A stretch of DNA of 64,000 bases from Bacillus sp. es.034 (GCF_002563655.1 NZ_PDIY01000001.1:3818001-3882000); one strand, 5' to 3'; shown: positions 27,972 through 37,319, numbered from the stretch's first letter. Notes: generated by a model from the sequence alone, not told the origin. Program-made: numbers and translations.

Positions 27972-28904
27972 TTAGAAATAGTTCACCAAAACCTTTATGG
28001 GAGAAATCTTACCTGTACCCAGCTCTTCAAAACACTGTGGCAGTTCTTCAAATCTAATTGTTTTTTCAAACAGCTCGCGTAAGCCGGAATCCTTATCTTT
28101 GATCTGCTCAAAATACCATCTAGAATGTTCCTCATAATCCCATCCGTCACTCGACCCTGCAACCTTAAGCTCTTTTCGGAAAAAGTCAGGTTGCAGAATA
28201 AATGATTCCTTATTCCCGTCGGATAATATGCACATTTCTCCTTCATACTTAAGCGACTTTTGCAGTAGCTTAAATGCATCGTTAAACCCCGAGCACTCTA
28301 ATGCATAATCATAGAAATCACTTGGACACTCAATTTGATCTTTATAGACGGTTTCTGCCCCCAATTCCCTTGCTAATTCGCCTCTGACCCTGTGAGGCTC
28401 TACCAAATCAATGTGACTGACTTTCATAAACTCCTTCAAATAGTAGATGGTTAATAGACCCAACGTTCCGGCACCTGTAACTAACACTCGATCGTTCTCT
28501 TTCGGATTCAATTTGAGAACACCTTTTGCTGCATCACATGACAATATCACGAGCAATGCCTCTTGAGGCGGAACATCTTCCGGAACGAAAATGGCCTTAC
28601 TCTCCTTTACGATCCCATAATCCTTATGCCCATAAAATGCAACTGCCCGATCCCCTATTTTAAAGCCTTTGACTCCCTCCCCTGTAGCTACCACTCCTCC
28701 AAAACTTTCATACCCGGTCTCTTTAGGGTAAGTCGACGGAAGGTCAGTGGGATCCGTTTCATTGTATTGAGGAAGTTCTGCCCCGATGCTGATGGCTCCT
28801 GCAATGGTTTTAATGAGAATCTCATCTTCCTTGAGTGGAGGAAGGGGTTGTGTCGTCCACTGCAATGTCTTTTTCGCTGTTAGTTCGAGTGATGTTTGTA
28901 TCAT
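27972..28904 (-). CDS. MDR-family (zinc-type alcohol dehydrogenase-like) oxidoreductase
   Basis: A 310-aa medium-chain dehydrogenase/reductase. The N-terminal GroES-like part has SIGAELPQYN and GDRAVAFYGHKDY; the nucleotide-binding part has VLVTGAGTLGLLTIYYLKE (a Rossmann GxGxxG) near residue 150. The structural-zinc Cys cluster and the usual zinc-binding GHE are not evident, so it may be a zinc-independent quinone- or sugar-type reductase. ATG 28904 follows AAAGGAGGTATGAC. The substrate is unknown. It is monocistronic. Confidence 0.8.
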   Translation of the reverse strand: MIQTSLELTAKKTLQWTTQPLPPLKEDEILIKTIAGAISIGAELPQYNETDPTDLPSTYPKETGYESFGGVVATGEGVKGFKIGDRAVAFYGHKDYGIVKESKAIFVPEDVPPQEALLVILSCDAAKGVLKLNPKENDRVLVTGAGTLGLLTIYYLKEFMKVSHIDLVEPHRVRGELARELGAETVYKDQIECPSDFYDYALECSGFNDAFKLLQKSLKYEGEMCILSDGNKESFILQPDFFRKELKVAGSSDGWDYEEHSRWYFEQIKDKDSGLRELFEKTIRFEELPQCFEELGTGKISPIKVLVNYF

Positions 28905-28933
28905 GTCATACCTCCTTTCATTCGAAAAGTTTG

Positions 28934-29008
28934 TTTTCAAAGATTACCCTTTTATTTTCAAAACTAGGAGTTTATTTTCAAAAACGCCACTTTGTTTTTC
29001 AAAAGTGA
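28934..29008. repeat. Four tandem 20-21-bp intergenic repeats with a TTTTCAAAA core
   Basis: TTTTCAAA cores begin at 28934, 28955, 28975 and 28996 (spacings 21, 20, 21), each followed by about 12 unrelated bases. A poorer unit may precede near 28916. The array lies directly upstream of the MDR dehydrogenase gene, between its ribosome site and the enoyl-CoA hydratase terminator. Confidence 0.75.
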
Positions 29009-29028
29009 ATCTCCACCAGTCCCCCACC

Positions 29029-29068
29029 ATAAAAAAAATCCGCCACGAGAGCCAGGCTGGCTCCACAG
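29029..29068 (-). terminator. Probable terminator of the enoyl-CoA hydratase gene
   Basis: Minus-strand hairpin GAGCCA/TGGCTC with a three-base loop, followed about ten bases later by eight T. Confidence 0.5.
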
Positions 29069-29114
29069 CAGATCTGCTACTCACTCAAAACCTCATTCAA
29101 TCAAAACGTTCGAT

Positions 29115-29891
29115 TCACTTCCCCTTGAATTCCGGCTTCCGCTTCTGACTGAACGCCAGTAAAGCCTCCACCCGGTCTTCAGTGGGGATTGTGATTTCAT
29201 ATGCCTTTCTCTCAATCTGCAAACCTGTCTGCAAGTCCACGTTCATCCCATTTTTAACGGCAAATTTAGCCTGTTGCAGGGCAACCGGTCCATTCGCTAA
29301 CATCGGTTCTACGAATTCATGGACTTCCCCCATGAAATTCTCTTTTTCTACTACCTTTGTAACAAGTCCGATTTCCAATGCTTCTTCTGAAGTTAAACGT
29401 TTAGCCGTCAGGATAAGTTCAAGGGCTTTGGATTCACCGACCAGTCGCGGCAAACGCTGAGTCCCCCCTGCTCCCGGTATAATGGCCAGGCTTGTTTCGG
29501 TCAGCCCCATTGTCGTACCGGCTACAGCAATCCGGAAATCGCAGGCAAGAGCAAGTTCCATCCCTCCGCCGAATGCGTAGCCGTTCATGGCGGCAATGGT
29601 CGGCTGCGGAAGGGTGGCGACAGATTGAAAGACTTCACCGATCTTGTAAACATTACGGATCACCTGCTGTTCCGTCAAGGTCTTTCGTTCCTTAAGATCC
29701 GCTCCGACTGAGAAAGCTTTTTCCCCGCTTCCGGTAAAAATGACGACCCGGACGTCCGGGTTGATGCGGAGTGCTTCGACGACCTGCTGGAGTTCGTTCA
29801 GTGTATCATAGTTAAAGGCGTTCATTGCATCCGGCCTGTTAATGGTGACCATTGCGACGTTGCCCTTTTGCTCCAGTAAAATGGATTCCAT
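29115..29891 (-). CDS. Enoyl-CoA hydratase/isomerase family protein
   Basis: A 258-aa crotonase-fold enzyme for fatty-acid beta-oxidation-type chemistry. The oxyanion-hole segments are GEKAFSVGADLKE and AMNGYAFGGGMELALACDFRIA; the second acidic catalytic position is in TSLAIIPGAGGTQRLPRLVG. The length is that of short-chain hydratases. It is a single gene close to the lcfB acyl-CoA ligase, but no FadR box was seen in front of it, unlike lcfB. Confidence 0.88.
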   Translation of the reverse strand: MESILLEQKGNVAMVTINRPDAMNAFNYDTLNELQQVVEALRINPDVRVVIFTGSGEKAFSVGADLKERKTLTEQQVIRNVYKIGEVFQSVATLPQPTIAAMNGYAFGGGMELALACDFRIAVAGTTMGLTETSLAIIPGAGGTQRLPRLVGESKALELILTAKRLTSEEALEIGLVTKVVEKENFMGEVHEFVEPMLANGPVALQQAKFAVKNGMNVDLQTGLQIERKAYEITIPTEDRVEALLAFSQKRKPEFKGK

Positions 29892-30042
29892 GTTTATTCT
29901 CCCCTTTGTTTAAGTGTTTCCTCCTTATGTATGATTCGACACGAATCGAGAAAACCCTTTCATTTTTTAAAAGGACTGAACACTTCCCGGGCAAATGCAT
30001 AGACTATCGTGACATCTACCCATAAAGGAGTTGTTAGCTAGT

Positions 30043-30345
30043 ATGCATCATCCGTATAATCAAAACCCTTACTTCCAGCATCAACAGGCCAGTCAAAGCT
30101 TCAATCCGTACCACCGTGAAACGAAAAGCCTTCCCGATCAGTGGGTTGAGTATATTCAACCACTCGTAACACGTGCATTGTCTGAAGTGGAAGAAGGCAT
30201 CAATCTGACCCACCTCTTCCAGGAATTTATCTTATCCGGTGTATTGGTCGGGCAGGGATTCACTCCGGAGCAGGCAATTGAGCAGGTGGAGACGTGGGAA
30301 AAAGGTGAATCTAAGCTATTACAGGCTAGTAAAGCTATGAAATGA
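30043..30345 (+). CDS. Conserved hypothetical protein, 100 aa
   Basis: A soluble protein of 100 aa starting with a Gln/His/Asn-rich tract (HHPYNQNPYFQHQQASQ), followed by a helical part (LVTRALSEVEEGINLTHLFQEFILSGVLVGQGFTPEQAIEQVE). ATG 30043 has AAGGAG 12 bases upstream; a TTG at 30031 would sit too close. I do not recognise the family. It is monocistronic, convergent with lcfB and shares a terminator with it. The low-complexity N-terminus resembles small spore-associated proteins, but that is only a guess. Confidence 0.65.
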   Translation: MHHPYNQNPYFQHQQASQSFNPYHRETKSLPDQWVEYIQPLVTRALSEVEEGINLTHLFQEFILSGVLVGQGFTPEQAIEQVETWEKGESKLLQASKAMK

Positions 30346-30350
30346 AACAG

Positions 30351-30384
30351 AAAGATGCTCAGTGATCCACTGAACATCTTTTTT
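30351..30384. terminator. Bidirectional terminator between the hypothetical gene and lcfB
   Basis: AAGATGCTCAG/CTGAACATCTT stem (one mismatch), then six T, between convergent genes. Confidence 0.85.
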
Positions 30385-30385
30385 C

Positions 30386-31942
30386 TTATGACTGTAGTAC
30401 TTGCTCTTTCAATGCTCTTCTTAAAATTTTCCCTGTTGTGTTCTTCGGCAGTTCGTCGATGAATTCAATGGAAACCGGAAGCTTGTATTTCGCAAGATGC
30501 TCTTTACAATATTCCAGCACACCCTGTTCTGTCAGGGATGGATCGCTTTTTACAACATAGCTGTTGACGGCTTCACCCAGTTCGGGATGCGGGACACCGA
30601 TGACCGCAGCTTCCACGATACCGGGATGATTGTATAGCACTTCTTCGACCTCACGTGGGTAAACATTGTAGCCCCCTACAATGATCAGCTCTTTTTTCCG
30701 GTCCACGATGTAGAAGTAGCCATCTTTATCCATGCGGGCAAGGTCTCCGGTATATAACCAGCCGTCGCGGATCGTAGCGGCGGTTTCTTCTTCCATCTTG
30801 TAATATCCCTTCATGACATTCGGGCCTTTGACAATCAGCTCGCCGACCTGTCCTACAGGGACTTCTTCTCCCATTTCATCGACGACTTTATTCTTCAGGT
30901 TCATGATCGATGTTCCGATCGATCCAGGTTTTCTTGGTCGATCCAGCGGGTTGAAGCATGTCACAGGTGAAGCTTCGGATAATCCATACCCTTCAGAAAT
31001 CATGACATTGAATTTCTTTTCAAAGTTTTTCAAGAGGGCCACCGGCAGGGAAGCTCCGCCTGAAATACAGAGACGAAGAGATGATAGATCTTCCGGGTTT
31101 CCATCAGGATACTGAAACAGGAAGTTGTACATGGTCGGTACTCCGGCGAATACGGTTGGCTGATACGCCTTTGATAATTCAAAAATGGCCTTTGGACTGA
31201 AGCGCGGGACGATTAACAGGGTAGCTCCTCTCAATAGAGGTGCATTCAGAACCACTGTTAAACAGAAAACATGGAACATTGGCAGAGCGGTAATGACGGT
31301 ATCATCTTCATTCATTCGTAAATAGCTGCCGACGTCGGTCGCATTGGAATAAATATTTTTATGAGTTAGCATGGCACCTTTTGGTTTCCCTGTTGTTCCG
31401 GAAGTGTAAAGAATGATGGCTACCTCATTCTCATCCACCGTCTCACCTTTAAAGCCGGGGTCCCCTTTCCCCAAAACACTTGTAAACGATTTCATTTTAG
31501 GGTACGCAAGAGAAATTTTTTCTAAATCAATATCCTTCGCCCGTTCATCTCCTGATTCACACAGGATGAAGTGCTCCACATCCTTTAACAGATGCTGCAT
31601 TTTCTCGATTAATGGCACGAGCAGATCAAGTGTGAGAATGGCCTTCACATCACCATTTTTCAGAATATAGCCAATCTCATCCGGAGTGTAGATCGGATTG
31701 ATTGGTATGACCTTTAATCCAAGACGAAGTGCACCATATAATCCGATGACGAAATGCGGTGAATTCCCCAATACAAGCGCGATATGATCTCCTTTTTTCA
31801 GACCCAATTGCTCTAAGCCGCTTGCAAATTTTGATACAGCACCATTCAATTCCCCGTATGTACTTGAAGTATTCAAGAAATGATAGGCTGTTTTATCTGC
31901 TTTCTCTTGAGCGATTTGGTCTAACCGTGTAGCAATATTCAA
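30386..31942 (-). CDS. lcfB: Long-chain fatty-acid-CoA ligase LcfB (YhfL)
   Basis: A 518-aa acyl-adenylate-forming enzyme that activates fatty acids to acyl-CoA for degradation. The AMP-binding P-loop is [17 protein letters not shown]; further motifs are [35 protein letters not shown] and the C-terminal catalytic Lys in [14 protein letters not shown] 31942 is chosen: GGAGG lies seven bases upstream, and the N-terminus then matches B. subtilis LcfB in length. It sits next to lplJ-yhfI-yhfH as in B. subtilis. An 18-bp FadR-type palindrome lies just upstream. Confidence 0.92.
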   Translation of the reverse strand: MNIATRLDQIAQEKADKTAYHFLNTSSTYGELNGAVSKFASGLEQLGLKKGDHIALVLGNSPHFVIGLYGALRLGLKVIPINPIYTPDEIGYILKNGDVKAILTLDLLVPLIEKMQHLLKDVEHFILCESGDERAKDIDLEKISLAYPKMKSFTSVLGKGDPGFKGETVDENEVAIILYTSGTTGKPKGAMLTHKNIYSNATDVGSYLRMNEDDTVITALPMFHVFCLTVVLNAPLLRGATLLIVPRFSPKAIFELSKAYQPTVFAGVPTMYNFLFQYPDGNPEDLSSLRLCISGGASLPVALLKNFEKKFNVMISEGYGLSEASPVTCFNPLDRPRKPGSIGTSIMNLKNKVVDEMGEEVPVGQVGELIVKGPNVMKGYYKMEEETAATIRDGWLYTGDLARMDKDGYFYIVDRKKELIIVGGYNVYPREVEEVLYNHPGIVEAAVIGVPHPELGEAVNSYVVKSDPSLTEQGVLEYCKEHLAKYKLPVSIEFIDELPKNTTGKILRRALKEQVLQS

Positions 31943-31968
31943 TTGTATCCCTCCCCTTTTCAACAAAC

Positions 31969-31986
31969 TGAATGAATGGTCATTCA
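31969..31986. promoter_or_regulatory. FadR operator upstream of lcfB
   Basis: TGAATGAATGGTCATTCA matches the B. subtilis FadR (YsiA) box, a TGAATGA-N4-TCATTCA palindrome, with one deviation in the centre. It lies 27 bases before the lcfB start. In B. subtilis, FadR represses lcfB and other beta-oxidation genes until long-chain acyl-CoA releases it. Confidence 0.85.
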
Positions 31987-32055
31987 TCAAACTATTAAAA
32001 GTATTCAAAATATATTCTATATAAAGAATAGTATTAATACAAGTATATTGATGTA

Positions 32056-32082
32056 AAAAAACCGCCCAATTTGGACGGTTCT
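32056..32082 (-). terminator. Intrinsic terminator of lplJ
   Basis: Minus-strand stem ACCGTCC/GGGCGGT (one mismatch) around AAATT, followed by seven T. Confidence 0.85.
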
Positions 32083-32092
32083 TCCATTTATA

Positions 32093-33079
32093 TCAATACA
32101 CCAAGTCAACAAATTCATCCTTCGTGATATTACCGAAATAGTGTTGAATATCAACACCTTCCAATGCCCCGGCAATGTCTTTCCGCTCGTAGCGTGTACC
32201 AGCAAGCTTCTCTTCAATGTCTTCTACATTTCCCACTCCGAAGAAATCACCGAAGATTTTACAGTTATCGATCTTCCCTTTATTCACTTCGAGGCGGACA
32301 TCGATGGAACCGACCGGGAAGCGGTGGGAATGCTGAAGATTGAATTTTGGTGATTTCCCATAGTTCCAATTCCAGTTCTGATAGCGTTCTTTTGAGAGCT
32401 CATGGATATTCTTCCAGTCTTCTTCCGTCAGGACATATTCTTCTACGTCGCTTCCGTCGAAGATATAATCAAGGAGGGTTGAGCGGAACTCTTCTATCGT
32501 CATTTGTTCAGTCAGGAATTCCGAGATATTGGCTACACGGCTCCGGATTGATTTAATCCCTTTTGATTCGATCTTGTCCTTTTTCACCCTGAGAGCGGAC
32601 ACGACGTTTTCCATTTCGGAATCGAACAGCAGCGTTCCGTGACTGAACATCCGGCCTTTCGTTGAGAACTGGGCATTGCCTGAGATCTTTCTGCCTTCTG
32701 CGATGATATCGTTACGACCGCTCAGCTCTGCTTTCACCCCGAGTTTATGGAGGGCCGTTACAACAGGCTCAGTGAACTTTTTAAAATTATGAAAGCTCTC
32801 CCCATCATCTTTCGTGATAAAGCTGAAGTTCAGGTTCCCCAGGTCATGATACACGGCTCCCCCACCGGAAAGGCGGCGTACGACGTGAAGTCCCTGTTTC
32901 TCTACGTAGTCTGTATTGATCTCTTCAATTGTATTTTGATTCTTCCCGATGATGATGGAAGGTTCATTGACATAAAATAATAAATAACTCTCATTAATAT
33001 CTAAGTTCTTCAGTGCATATTCTTCAATAGCAAGATTGATCCTTGGATCCGTAATCCCTTTATTATCGATAAATAACAT
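32093..33079 (-). CDS. lplJ: Lipoate-protein ligase LplJ (YhfJ)
   Basis: A 328-aa ligase that activates free lipoate with ATP and attaches it to carrier proteins such as GcvH and E2 subunits. Residues about 65-85 hold the signature RRLSGGGAVYHDLGNLNFSF. The catalytic Lys is in GRKISGNAQFSTKGRMFSHG. The C-terminal lipoate-ligase accessory domain is present. It follows yhfI by 11 bp, as in B. subtilis, so the two are co-transcribed. Confidence 0.93.
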   Translation of the reverse strand: MLFIDNKGITDPRINLAIEEYALKNLDINESYLLFYVNEPSIIIGKNQNTIEEINTDYVEKQGLHVVRRLSGGGAVYHDLGNLNFSFITKDDGESFHNFKKFTEPVVTALHKLGVKAELSGRNDIIAEGRKISGNAQFSTKGRMFSHGTLLFDSEMENVVSALRVKKDKIESKGIKSIRSRVANISEFLTEQMTIEEFRSTLLDYIFDGSDVEEYVLTEEDWKNIHELSKERYQNWNWNYGKSPKFNLQHSHRFPVGSIDVRLEVNKGKIDNCKIFGDFFGVGNVEDIEEKLAGTRYERKDIAGALEGVDIQHYFGNITKDEFVDLVY

Positions 33080-33090
33080 CGTTTTTCCTC

Positions 33091-33825
33091 CTAAATTTCT
33101 ACTACCATATCTTTTTTGGCTAATGATACATTACCCCTATAAATCGTTTTCGCTTCTATAATTAACTGCTCCAAGTCACCGAAATGAGGCAAATGGGTGA
33201 GGATGAGGTTCCGTGCACCGGTTTTCTGAGCAAGTTTCCCTGCATCCAGACTAGTCATATGCCCAGCGTTCGAGGCATCCATCTCCCCGTAGAAATTACA
33301 TTCACACAGTAGCATATCAGCATCCTGGCCGAATGAAATGAATTCTTCCCTGAAGGCGGAATCTGCTGTATAAAAGAGGGATTTCCCATCTGCTTCGATC
33401 CTCATTCCGTAACATGGCACGGGGTGCTTGGATTTCACAAACGTTACCGTGAAGGGACCAATGGATAAAGAAGAGTCCTCTGTATACTCATGGGCTGTCA
33501 TTAAATTTTTGTATGTAAGGGCATTGAATCCCTGCGGATCTTCCCGATGGGCATATACAGGCAGTGTACCTTTGTACTTACCCAGGAAGTATTGAATCAA
33601 TAAAGCGTGTTGTAGTACACCTATATCTGCCACATGATCGGGATGATAGTGGGACAGAAGGACTGCATCCAGCTCTGTTGCTTCGGTATGATGCTGAAGT
33701 TGGGATAATACACCACTTCCACAGTCAATAAGCAGTTTAAAGCCATTGGATTCAAGTAAATATCCGGTGCTCGCTTCTCCTGCTTTCGGATATCCGCCCC
33801 ATTGACCAATAACGGTTAACTTCAT
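33091..33825 (-). CDS. yhfI: YhfI-like metallo-beta-lactamase-fold hydrolase
   Basis: A 244-aa MBL-fold protein of the RNase Z/phosphodiesterase-like branch. The metal motif is LLSHYHPDHVADIG (HxHxDH), with further ligands in LFYTADSAF and NAGHMTS and a final His in ILTHLPHFG. It has no signal peptide. Its substrate is unknown. It is the first gene of the yhfI-lplJ pair and is divergent from yhfH. Confidence 0.87.
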   Translation of the reverse strand: MKLTVIGQWGGYPKAGEASTGYLLESNGFKLLIDCGSGVLSQLQHHTEATELDAVLLSHYHPDHVADIGVLQHALLIQYFLGKYKGTLPVYAHREDPQGFNALTYKNLMTAHEYTEDSSLSIGPFTVTFVKSKHPVPCYGMRIEADGKSLFYTADSAFREEFISFGQDADMLLCECNFYGEMDASNAGHMTSLDAGKLAQKTGARNLILTHLPHFGDLEQLIIEAKTIYRGNVSLAKKDMVVEI

Positions 33826-33914
33826 GTTTGAACATCGCCTTTCACTTTAGTCTGTACCCCTACTATACTTCATTGTGCCTATTTTTTCATTTTTTGCGCC
33901 CATTTTAGAATTTA

Positions 33915-33942
33915 TTGTTGACGAAACTCATACTGTTATAAT
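33915..33942 (+). promoter_or_regulatory. Probable SigA promoter of yhfH
   Basis: TTGTTG at 33915-33920 and TATAAT at 33937-33942 with 16-bp spacing, 80 bp before the yhfH start. Confidence 0.6.
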
Positions 33943-34021
33943 ACAATAAAATAAATTAACACATCAGTTATATAACACGAACAATTGATGGGTGAATACA
34001 AATTTACGGAGGGTGATGAAC

Positions 34022-34156
34022 ATGGTAAAAAATATTGTTGAGTTCTTTCGAAATTTGCCGCCTAAGTCTTGTGCACAATGTGGAGATACAATTGAGGAGC
34101 AGCATGAATGCTACGGCATTTATTGCGAAAAATGTACGACTGACTACGAATACTAA
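34022..34156 (+). CDS. yhfH: YhfH-like 44-aa zinc-ribbon protein
   Basis: This short gene encodes MVKNIVEFFRNLPPKSCAQC and continues with GDTIEEQHECYGIYCEKC; the two CxxC pairs suggest a zinc ribbon. GGAGGGTGAT lies just ahead of the ATG. B. subtilis has a same-sized YhfH at the same place, divergent from yhfI. Function unknown. A strong shared terminator follows. Confidence 0.85.
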   Translation: MVKNIVEFFRNLPPKSCAQCGDTIEEQHECYGIYCEKCTTDYEY

Positions 34157-34178
34157 GCGCATGAAAATCAAGGGGTAC

Positions 34179-34219
34179 TAAAAAGGATGCTCTTCAAAAT
34201 GAAGAGCATCCTTTTTATG
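34179..34219. terminator. Bidirectional terminator between yhfH and the YtkA-like gene
   Basis: Perfect stem AAAGGATGCTCTTC/GAAGAGCATCCTTT with a five-base loop and T/A runs on both sides. Confidence 0.92.
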
Positions 34220-34220
34220 A

Positions 34221-34973
34221 TTATTGTACGTCCACTGTTTCCATCGTGTGCTCGTGAATTTCTTCTCCTTTGGTGACATGGACCTGTACATTATAGGACC
34301 CTCTCTCCGGGAATGTATAAGATCCTTTGTATTCTCCGTTTTCACCTTGGGTCAGATCCACCCATTCATGCTTTTCTTGACCATCCTGATAAATTTCAAA
34401 ACGGACTTTGGCATCTTCCAGAGCGGCATCTTTATTCTCCACATGCACCATCATTTCCGATTCTTCACCAGCTGTAATACCGTCAGGCTTCATCAAATGG
34501 ATGGAAATGGTACTTTCATGGTCGCCATGGTGATGATCTTCACCCGCTTCCTCATGTTCGCCGGCTTCTACTTCTCCAATGGCAATTTCCTTCTTCGGCA
34601 TCGTATGCATGTCCCTGGCGGTTACATGAACCTGTACTGTGTAAAGTCCGTCTTCTTGAAACGTCTTTTCTGCTTTATAAAGCCCGCCTTTTTCATGCTT
34701 GGCTTCGAGCATTTCGCTTTCATCTTTCTGGCCGTTTTTCCATATTTCATACTTCACTTCACCGGCATCATCGACGTTCTCATCACCTTGAGTGACTTTC
34801 GTGGAAAGGGAAACCGGTTCACCTTTTTCTCCTTTTTCAGGCACGTTTAACTTTGCGTCGATCGCTTCCAGTTTTTCTTCTTTTTTTGCTCCGTTATCTT
34901 CATTTGAGTTACCGCAAGCAGCGATTAACAATGCAAGGAAACCTACGAGCATAAGTAAGCTAATTTTCTTCAT
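34221..34973 (-). CDS. Lipoprotein with two YtkA/FixH-like domains
   Basis: A 250-aa secreted lipoprotein: signal MKKISLLMLVGFLALL, lipobox LIAAC with Cys at about residue 20, then a charged linker. Two similar Ig-like beta domains follow (about 40-130 and 155-248), each ending in a YxVQVHVT strand (GLYTVQVHVTARDMHT; GSYNVQVHVTKGEEIHEH). A His/Glu-rich linker (HEEAGEDHHHGDHE) between them could bind metal. This looks like an internal duplication. The role of YtkA domains is not established; a link to copper or haem-copper oxidase assembly is often suggested. Confidence 0.8.
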   Translation of the reverse strand: MKKISLLMLVGFLALLIAACGNSNEDNGAKKEEKLEAIDAKLNVPEKGEKGEPVSLSTKVTQGDENVDDAGEVKYEIWKNGQKDESEMLEAKHEKGGLYKAEKTFQEDGLYTVQVHVTARDMHTMPKKEIAIGEVEAGEHEEAGEDHHHGDHESTISIHLMKPDGITAGEESEMMVHVENKDAALEDAKVRFEIYQDGQEKHEWVDLTQGENGEYKGSYTFPERGSYNVQVHVTKGEEIHEHTMETVDVQ

Positions 34974-35083
34974 AACAACATTCTCCTTTAGGCATTTTCT
35001 TATTATGTATCACCATTATGTACCTCTCACCATTTAGTATACACGTTCATGATTACACTGGGTTTGTCCATTTTATGAAGAAA

Positions 35084-35120
35084 AAACGGCAGATGTGTGT
35101 GACATCTGCCGTTTTTTTCC
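35084..35120 (-). terminator. Intrinsic terminator of yhgE
   Basis: Perfect 11-bp stem ACGGCAGATGT/ACATCTGCCGT with a five-base loop and T runs on both sides. Confidence 0.92.
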
Positions 35121-37319
35121 TTATGCTTCTACTGTTTTTGTATATTGTTTCTTGAATAATCCTACAAAGAACACGGCCGTCAATGCAACGAACACAATGA
35201 AGTATCCCAGCAGGATGTATAGGTTCTGCCACATGAAGGCAAAGTCTCCGCTTGAAATGACCGCTTTGAACGCTGACACCGAGTACGTCATCGGTAACAG
35301 TGCACTGATTGGCTGCAGAGCAGTCGGTATCAATTCAAGTGGGAATGTACCGGCACTTGTCGTCAATTGCAGAATCAAAATGATGATGGCGACAAATCGT
35401 CCCGGATCACCAAGGATTGTAACAAGCATCTGAATCAATGCCAGGAATGTCAGACTTGTGATAATAGTAGAAAGTAAGAATAAAGGTACACTTTCCACTT
35501 CAAGACCCAATCCAAAGAGTAAAATCGCTGCCGCTATCAGTGATTGAATGATTCCCACCGTCGTAAGGACAGTGAATTTCCCCATGAACCAGCTCATTCC
35601 GCTCGATGGGCGGCCGGATGGTTCGCGGAGTGGATACACAATCGAGATTAATAAGGCCCCTACGAATAGTCCAAGAGATAAGAAATATGGAGCAAATCCA
35701 GTTCCATAGTTTGGAACATGATTGATTTTCTCATTTTTCACGTCGACAGGACCTGCCATCATGTCATACGTATCGTCGTCCGCATTGACACTGTTGGCTT
35801 CTTTTGCTGCATCTTTTAATTTCGATTCGTATTCCGTTGTCCCGTCAGATAGTTTCGTTGAACCGTTTGCGAGCTCAGTGGAACCATCAGCAAGTTTCCT
35901 GGATCCGGCTGCCAGCTGATTGGATCCATCATATACCCGGTTAAGACCTGAGCTCAGTTCATTCGCTCCTGAAGCAAGACCAACCGTTCCCTGGTATACG
36001 TCTCCAAGTTTCTGATTTAATAAACCGTAGTTTTCCACCACTTTGTTTTGACCTGCAACAAGTTGATTGGAACCTTCGTCAAGCTGTGCTGATCCGGCTA
36101 CGAGCTGATCGACGCCGCCCTGGAGTTTCTTCTGGCCATCATTTAATGCACCGATTCCACCCGCAAGCGAGTTCGCTCCTTTTTGGAGTTCAACGGCACC
36201 ATTACTTAATGCCCCGGTACCTGTCTGAAGTCCCGATGCACCTTGCTTGATTTGATCGATGGCTGCCTGAAGTTCAGCCTTCTTTTCTTCCGGTAGGCTT
36301 CCCATGAATGGAGCCAATTCCTCTTCAAGCTTAGAAGCCCCTGCCCCAATCGCTTGAGCGCCTGCTTGCGCGCTATCGGCTCCACCTTTCAGGTCACCGA
36401 TTTTTGCTGCAAGGGTCTGTGAACCAGCCTGCAATTTAGCCGTGTTGTCCACGGCACTATCAAGCCCGGCGTCTACCTGTTCCAACCCGGCCTTGCTTTT
36501 ATCGATTCCGGCAGCAAGGGAATTCAACCCGGTTTGAACATCCTGCGTTCCTTTATATAGTTGCTGTGATTTATCCGTCATGACACCGACACCGTCGGAT
36601 AGTTCCTGAGAACCATTAGCCAGTTTCTCGGCACCTGCACGGGTTTTCGCCACACCGTCTGTCATCTCGACATTCTTTTCAGCAAGAACGGCTAAATTGT
36701 CTTTTAGCTTCTTGGCACCTTGAGAGAGATCAATGGCTCCATTGTTGATTTCGCCCGCTTTGTCACTCGCAGTCTGGAAACCGTCTCCCATTTCCTGAAT
36801 CTTATCAAACATCGTTTCAGCATACGTTTCAGAAACGGATTTCGACAGGCTTGCTTTAATCTCTTTCATCGCCGTTTCCCCGATTTGAGCAGATAAGAAG
36901 TTAAAGCTCTCATTCGGCACATATTTCAGAGAAAGTTTTTGAGGATTTTCTTCTAACAACGTAGTTCCGTTTTCAGAGAAGTCCTCTGGAATTTCCACAA
37001 GCATATAATAGTCTTGTTTCTCCAAATTCTTATATCCTTCTTTTTTATCCACGAAATGAAAATCGAATTGATCGCTTTCCTTCAGCTTATCAACAAGATC
37101 CGATCCGATATGCAGCTCCTTGCCATCAAACTCTGCCCCCTGGTCACTGTTCACCACAGCTACAGGAAGATCTGAAAGCTGCTCGTACGGGTCCCAGAAT
37201 GCCCATAGGAACATGCCGCTGTAAAGTACAGGTATAAAAAGCACGGCAAGGATCGGGATGAGCAATTTCTTATTACGAAAAATCGCTTTAAATTCTGAAC
37301 CAATAAATGATTTCTTCAT
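35121..37319 (-). CDS. yhgE: YhgE/Pip family membrane protein
   Basis: A 732-aa protein related to Lactococcus phage-infection protein Pip and to the EsaA/YueB phage receptors. One N-terminal helix (LLIPILAVLFIPVLYSGMFL) is followed by a large external part (about 45-520). That part is rich in repeated (S/A)xxLxxGxxxLxxG units, which predict a long helical stalk. Five or six helices lie at the C-terminus (ABC-2 permease-like). It lies downstream of yhgD with operator-like dyads between them. A phage-receptor role is possible but is inferred from relatives. Confidence 0.88.
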   Translation of the reverse strand: MKKSFIGSEFKAIFRNKKLLIPILAVLFIPVLYSGMFLWAFWDPYEQLSDLPVAVVNSDQGAEFDGKELHIGSDLVDKLKESDQFDFHFVDKKEGYKNLEKQDYYMLVEIPEDFSENGTTLLEENPQKLSLKYVPNESFNFLSAQIGETAMKEIKASLSKSVSETYAETMFDKIQEMGDGFQTASDKAGEINNGAIDLSQGAKKLKDNLAVLAEKNVEMTDGVAKTRAGAEKLANGSQELSDGVGVMTDKSQQLYKGTQDVQTGLNSLAAGIDKSKAGLEQVDAGLDSAVDNTAKLQAGSQTLAAKIGDLKGGADSAQAGAQAIGAGASKLEEELAPFMGSLPEEKKAELQAAIDQIKQGASGLQTGTGALSNGAVELQKGANSLAGGIGALNDGQKKLQGGVDQLVAGSAQLDEGSNQLVAGQNKVVENYGLLNQKLGDVYQGTVGLASGANELSSGLNRVYDGSNQLAAGSRKLADGSTELANGSTKLSDGTTEYESKLKDAAKEANSVNADDDTYDMMAGPVDVKNEKINHVPNYGTGFAPYFLSLGLFVGALLISIVYPLREPSGRPSSGMSWFMGKFTVLTTVGIIQSLIAAAILLFGLGLEVESVPLFLLSTIITSLTFLALIQMLVTILGDPGRFVAIIILILQLTTSAGTFPLELIPTALQPISALLPMTYSVSAFKAVISSGDFAFMWQNLYILLGYFIVFVALTAVFFVGLFKKQYTKTVEA

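Noticed and set aside
34224-34850. 208-aa plus-strand open frame opposite the YtkA-like gene
   Set aside because: Low-complexity Phe/His-rich translation typical of an antisense shadow.
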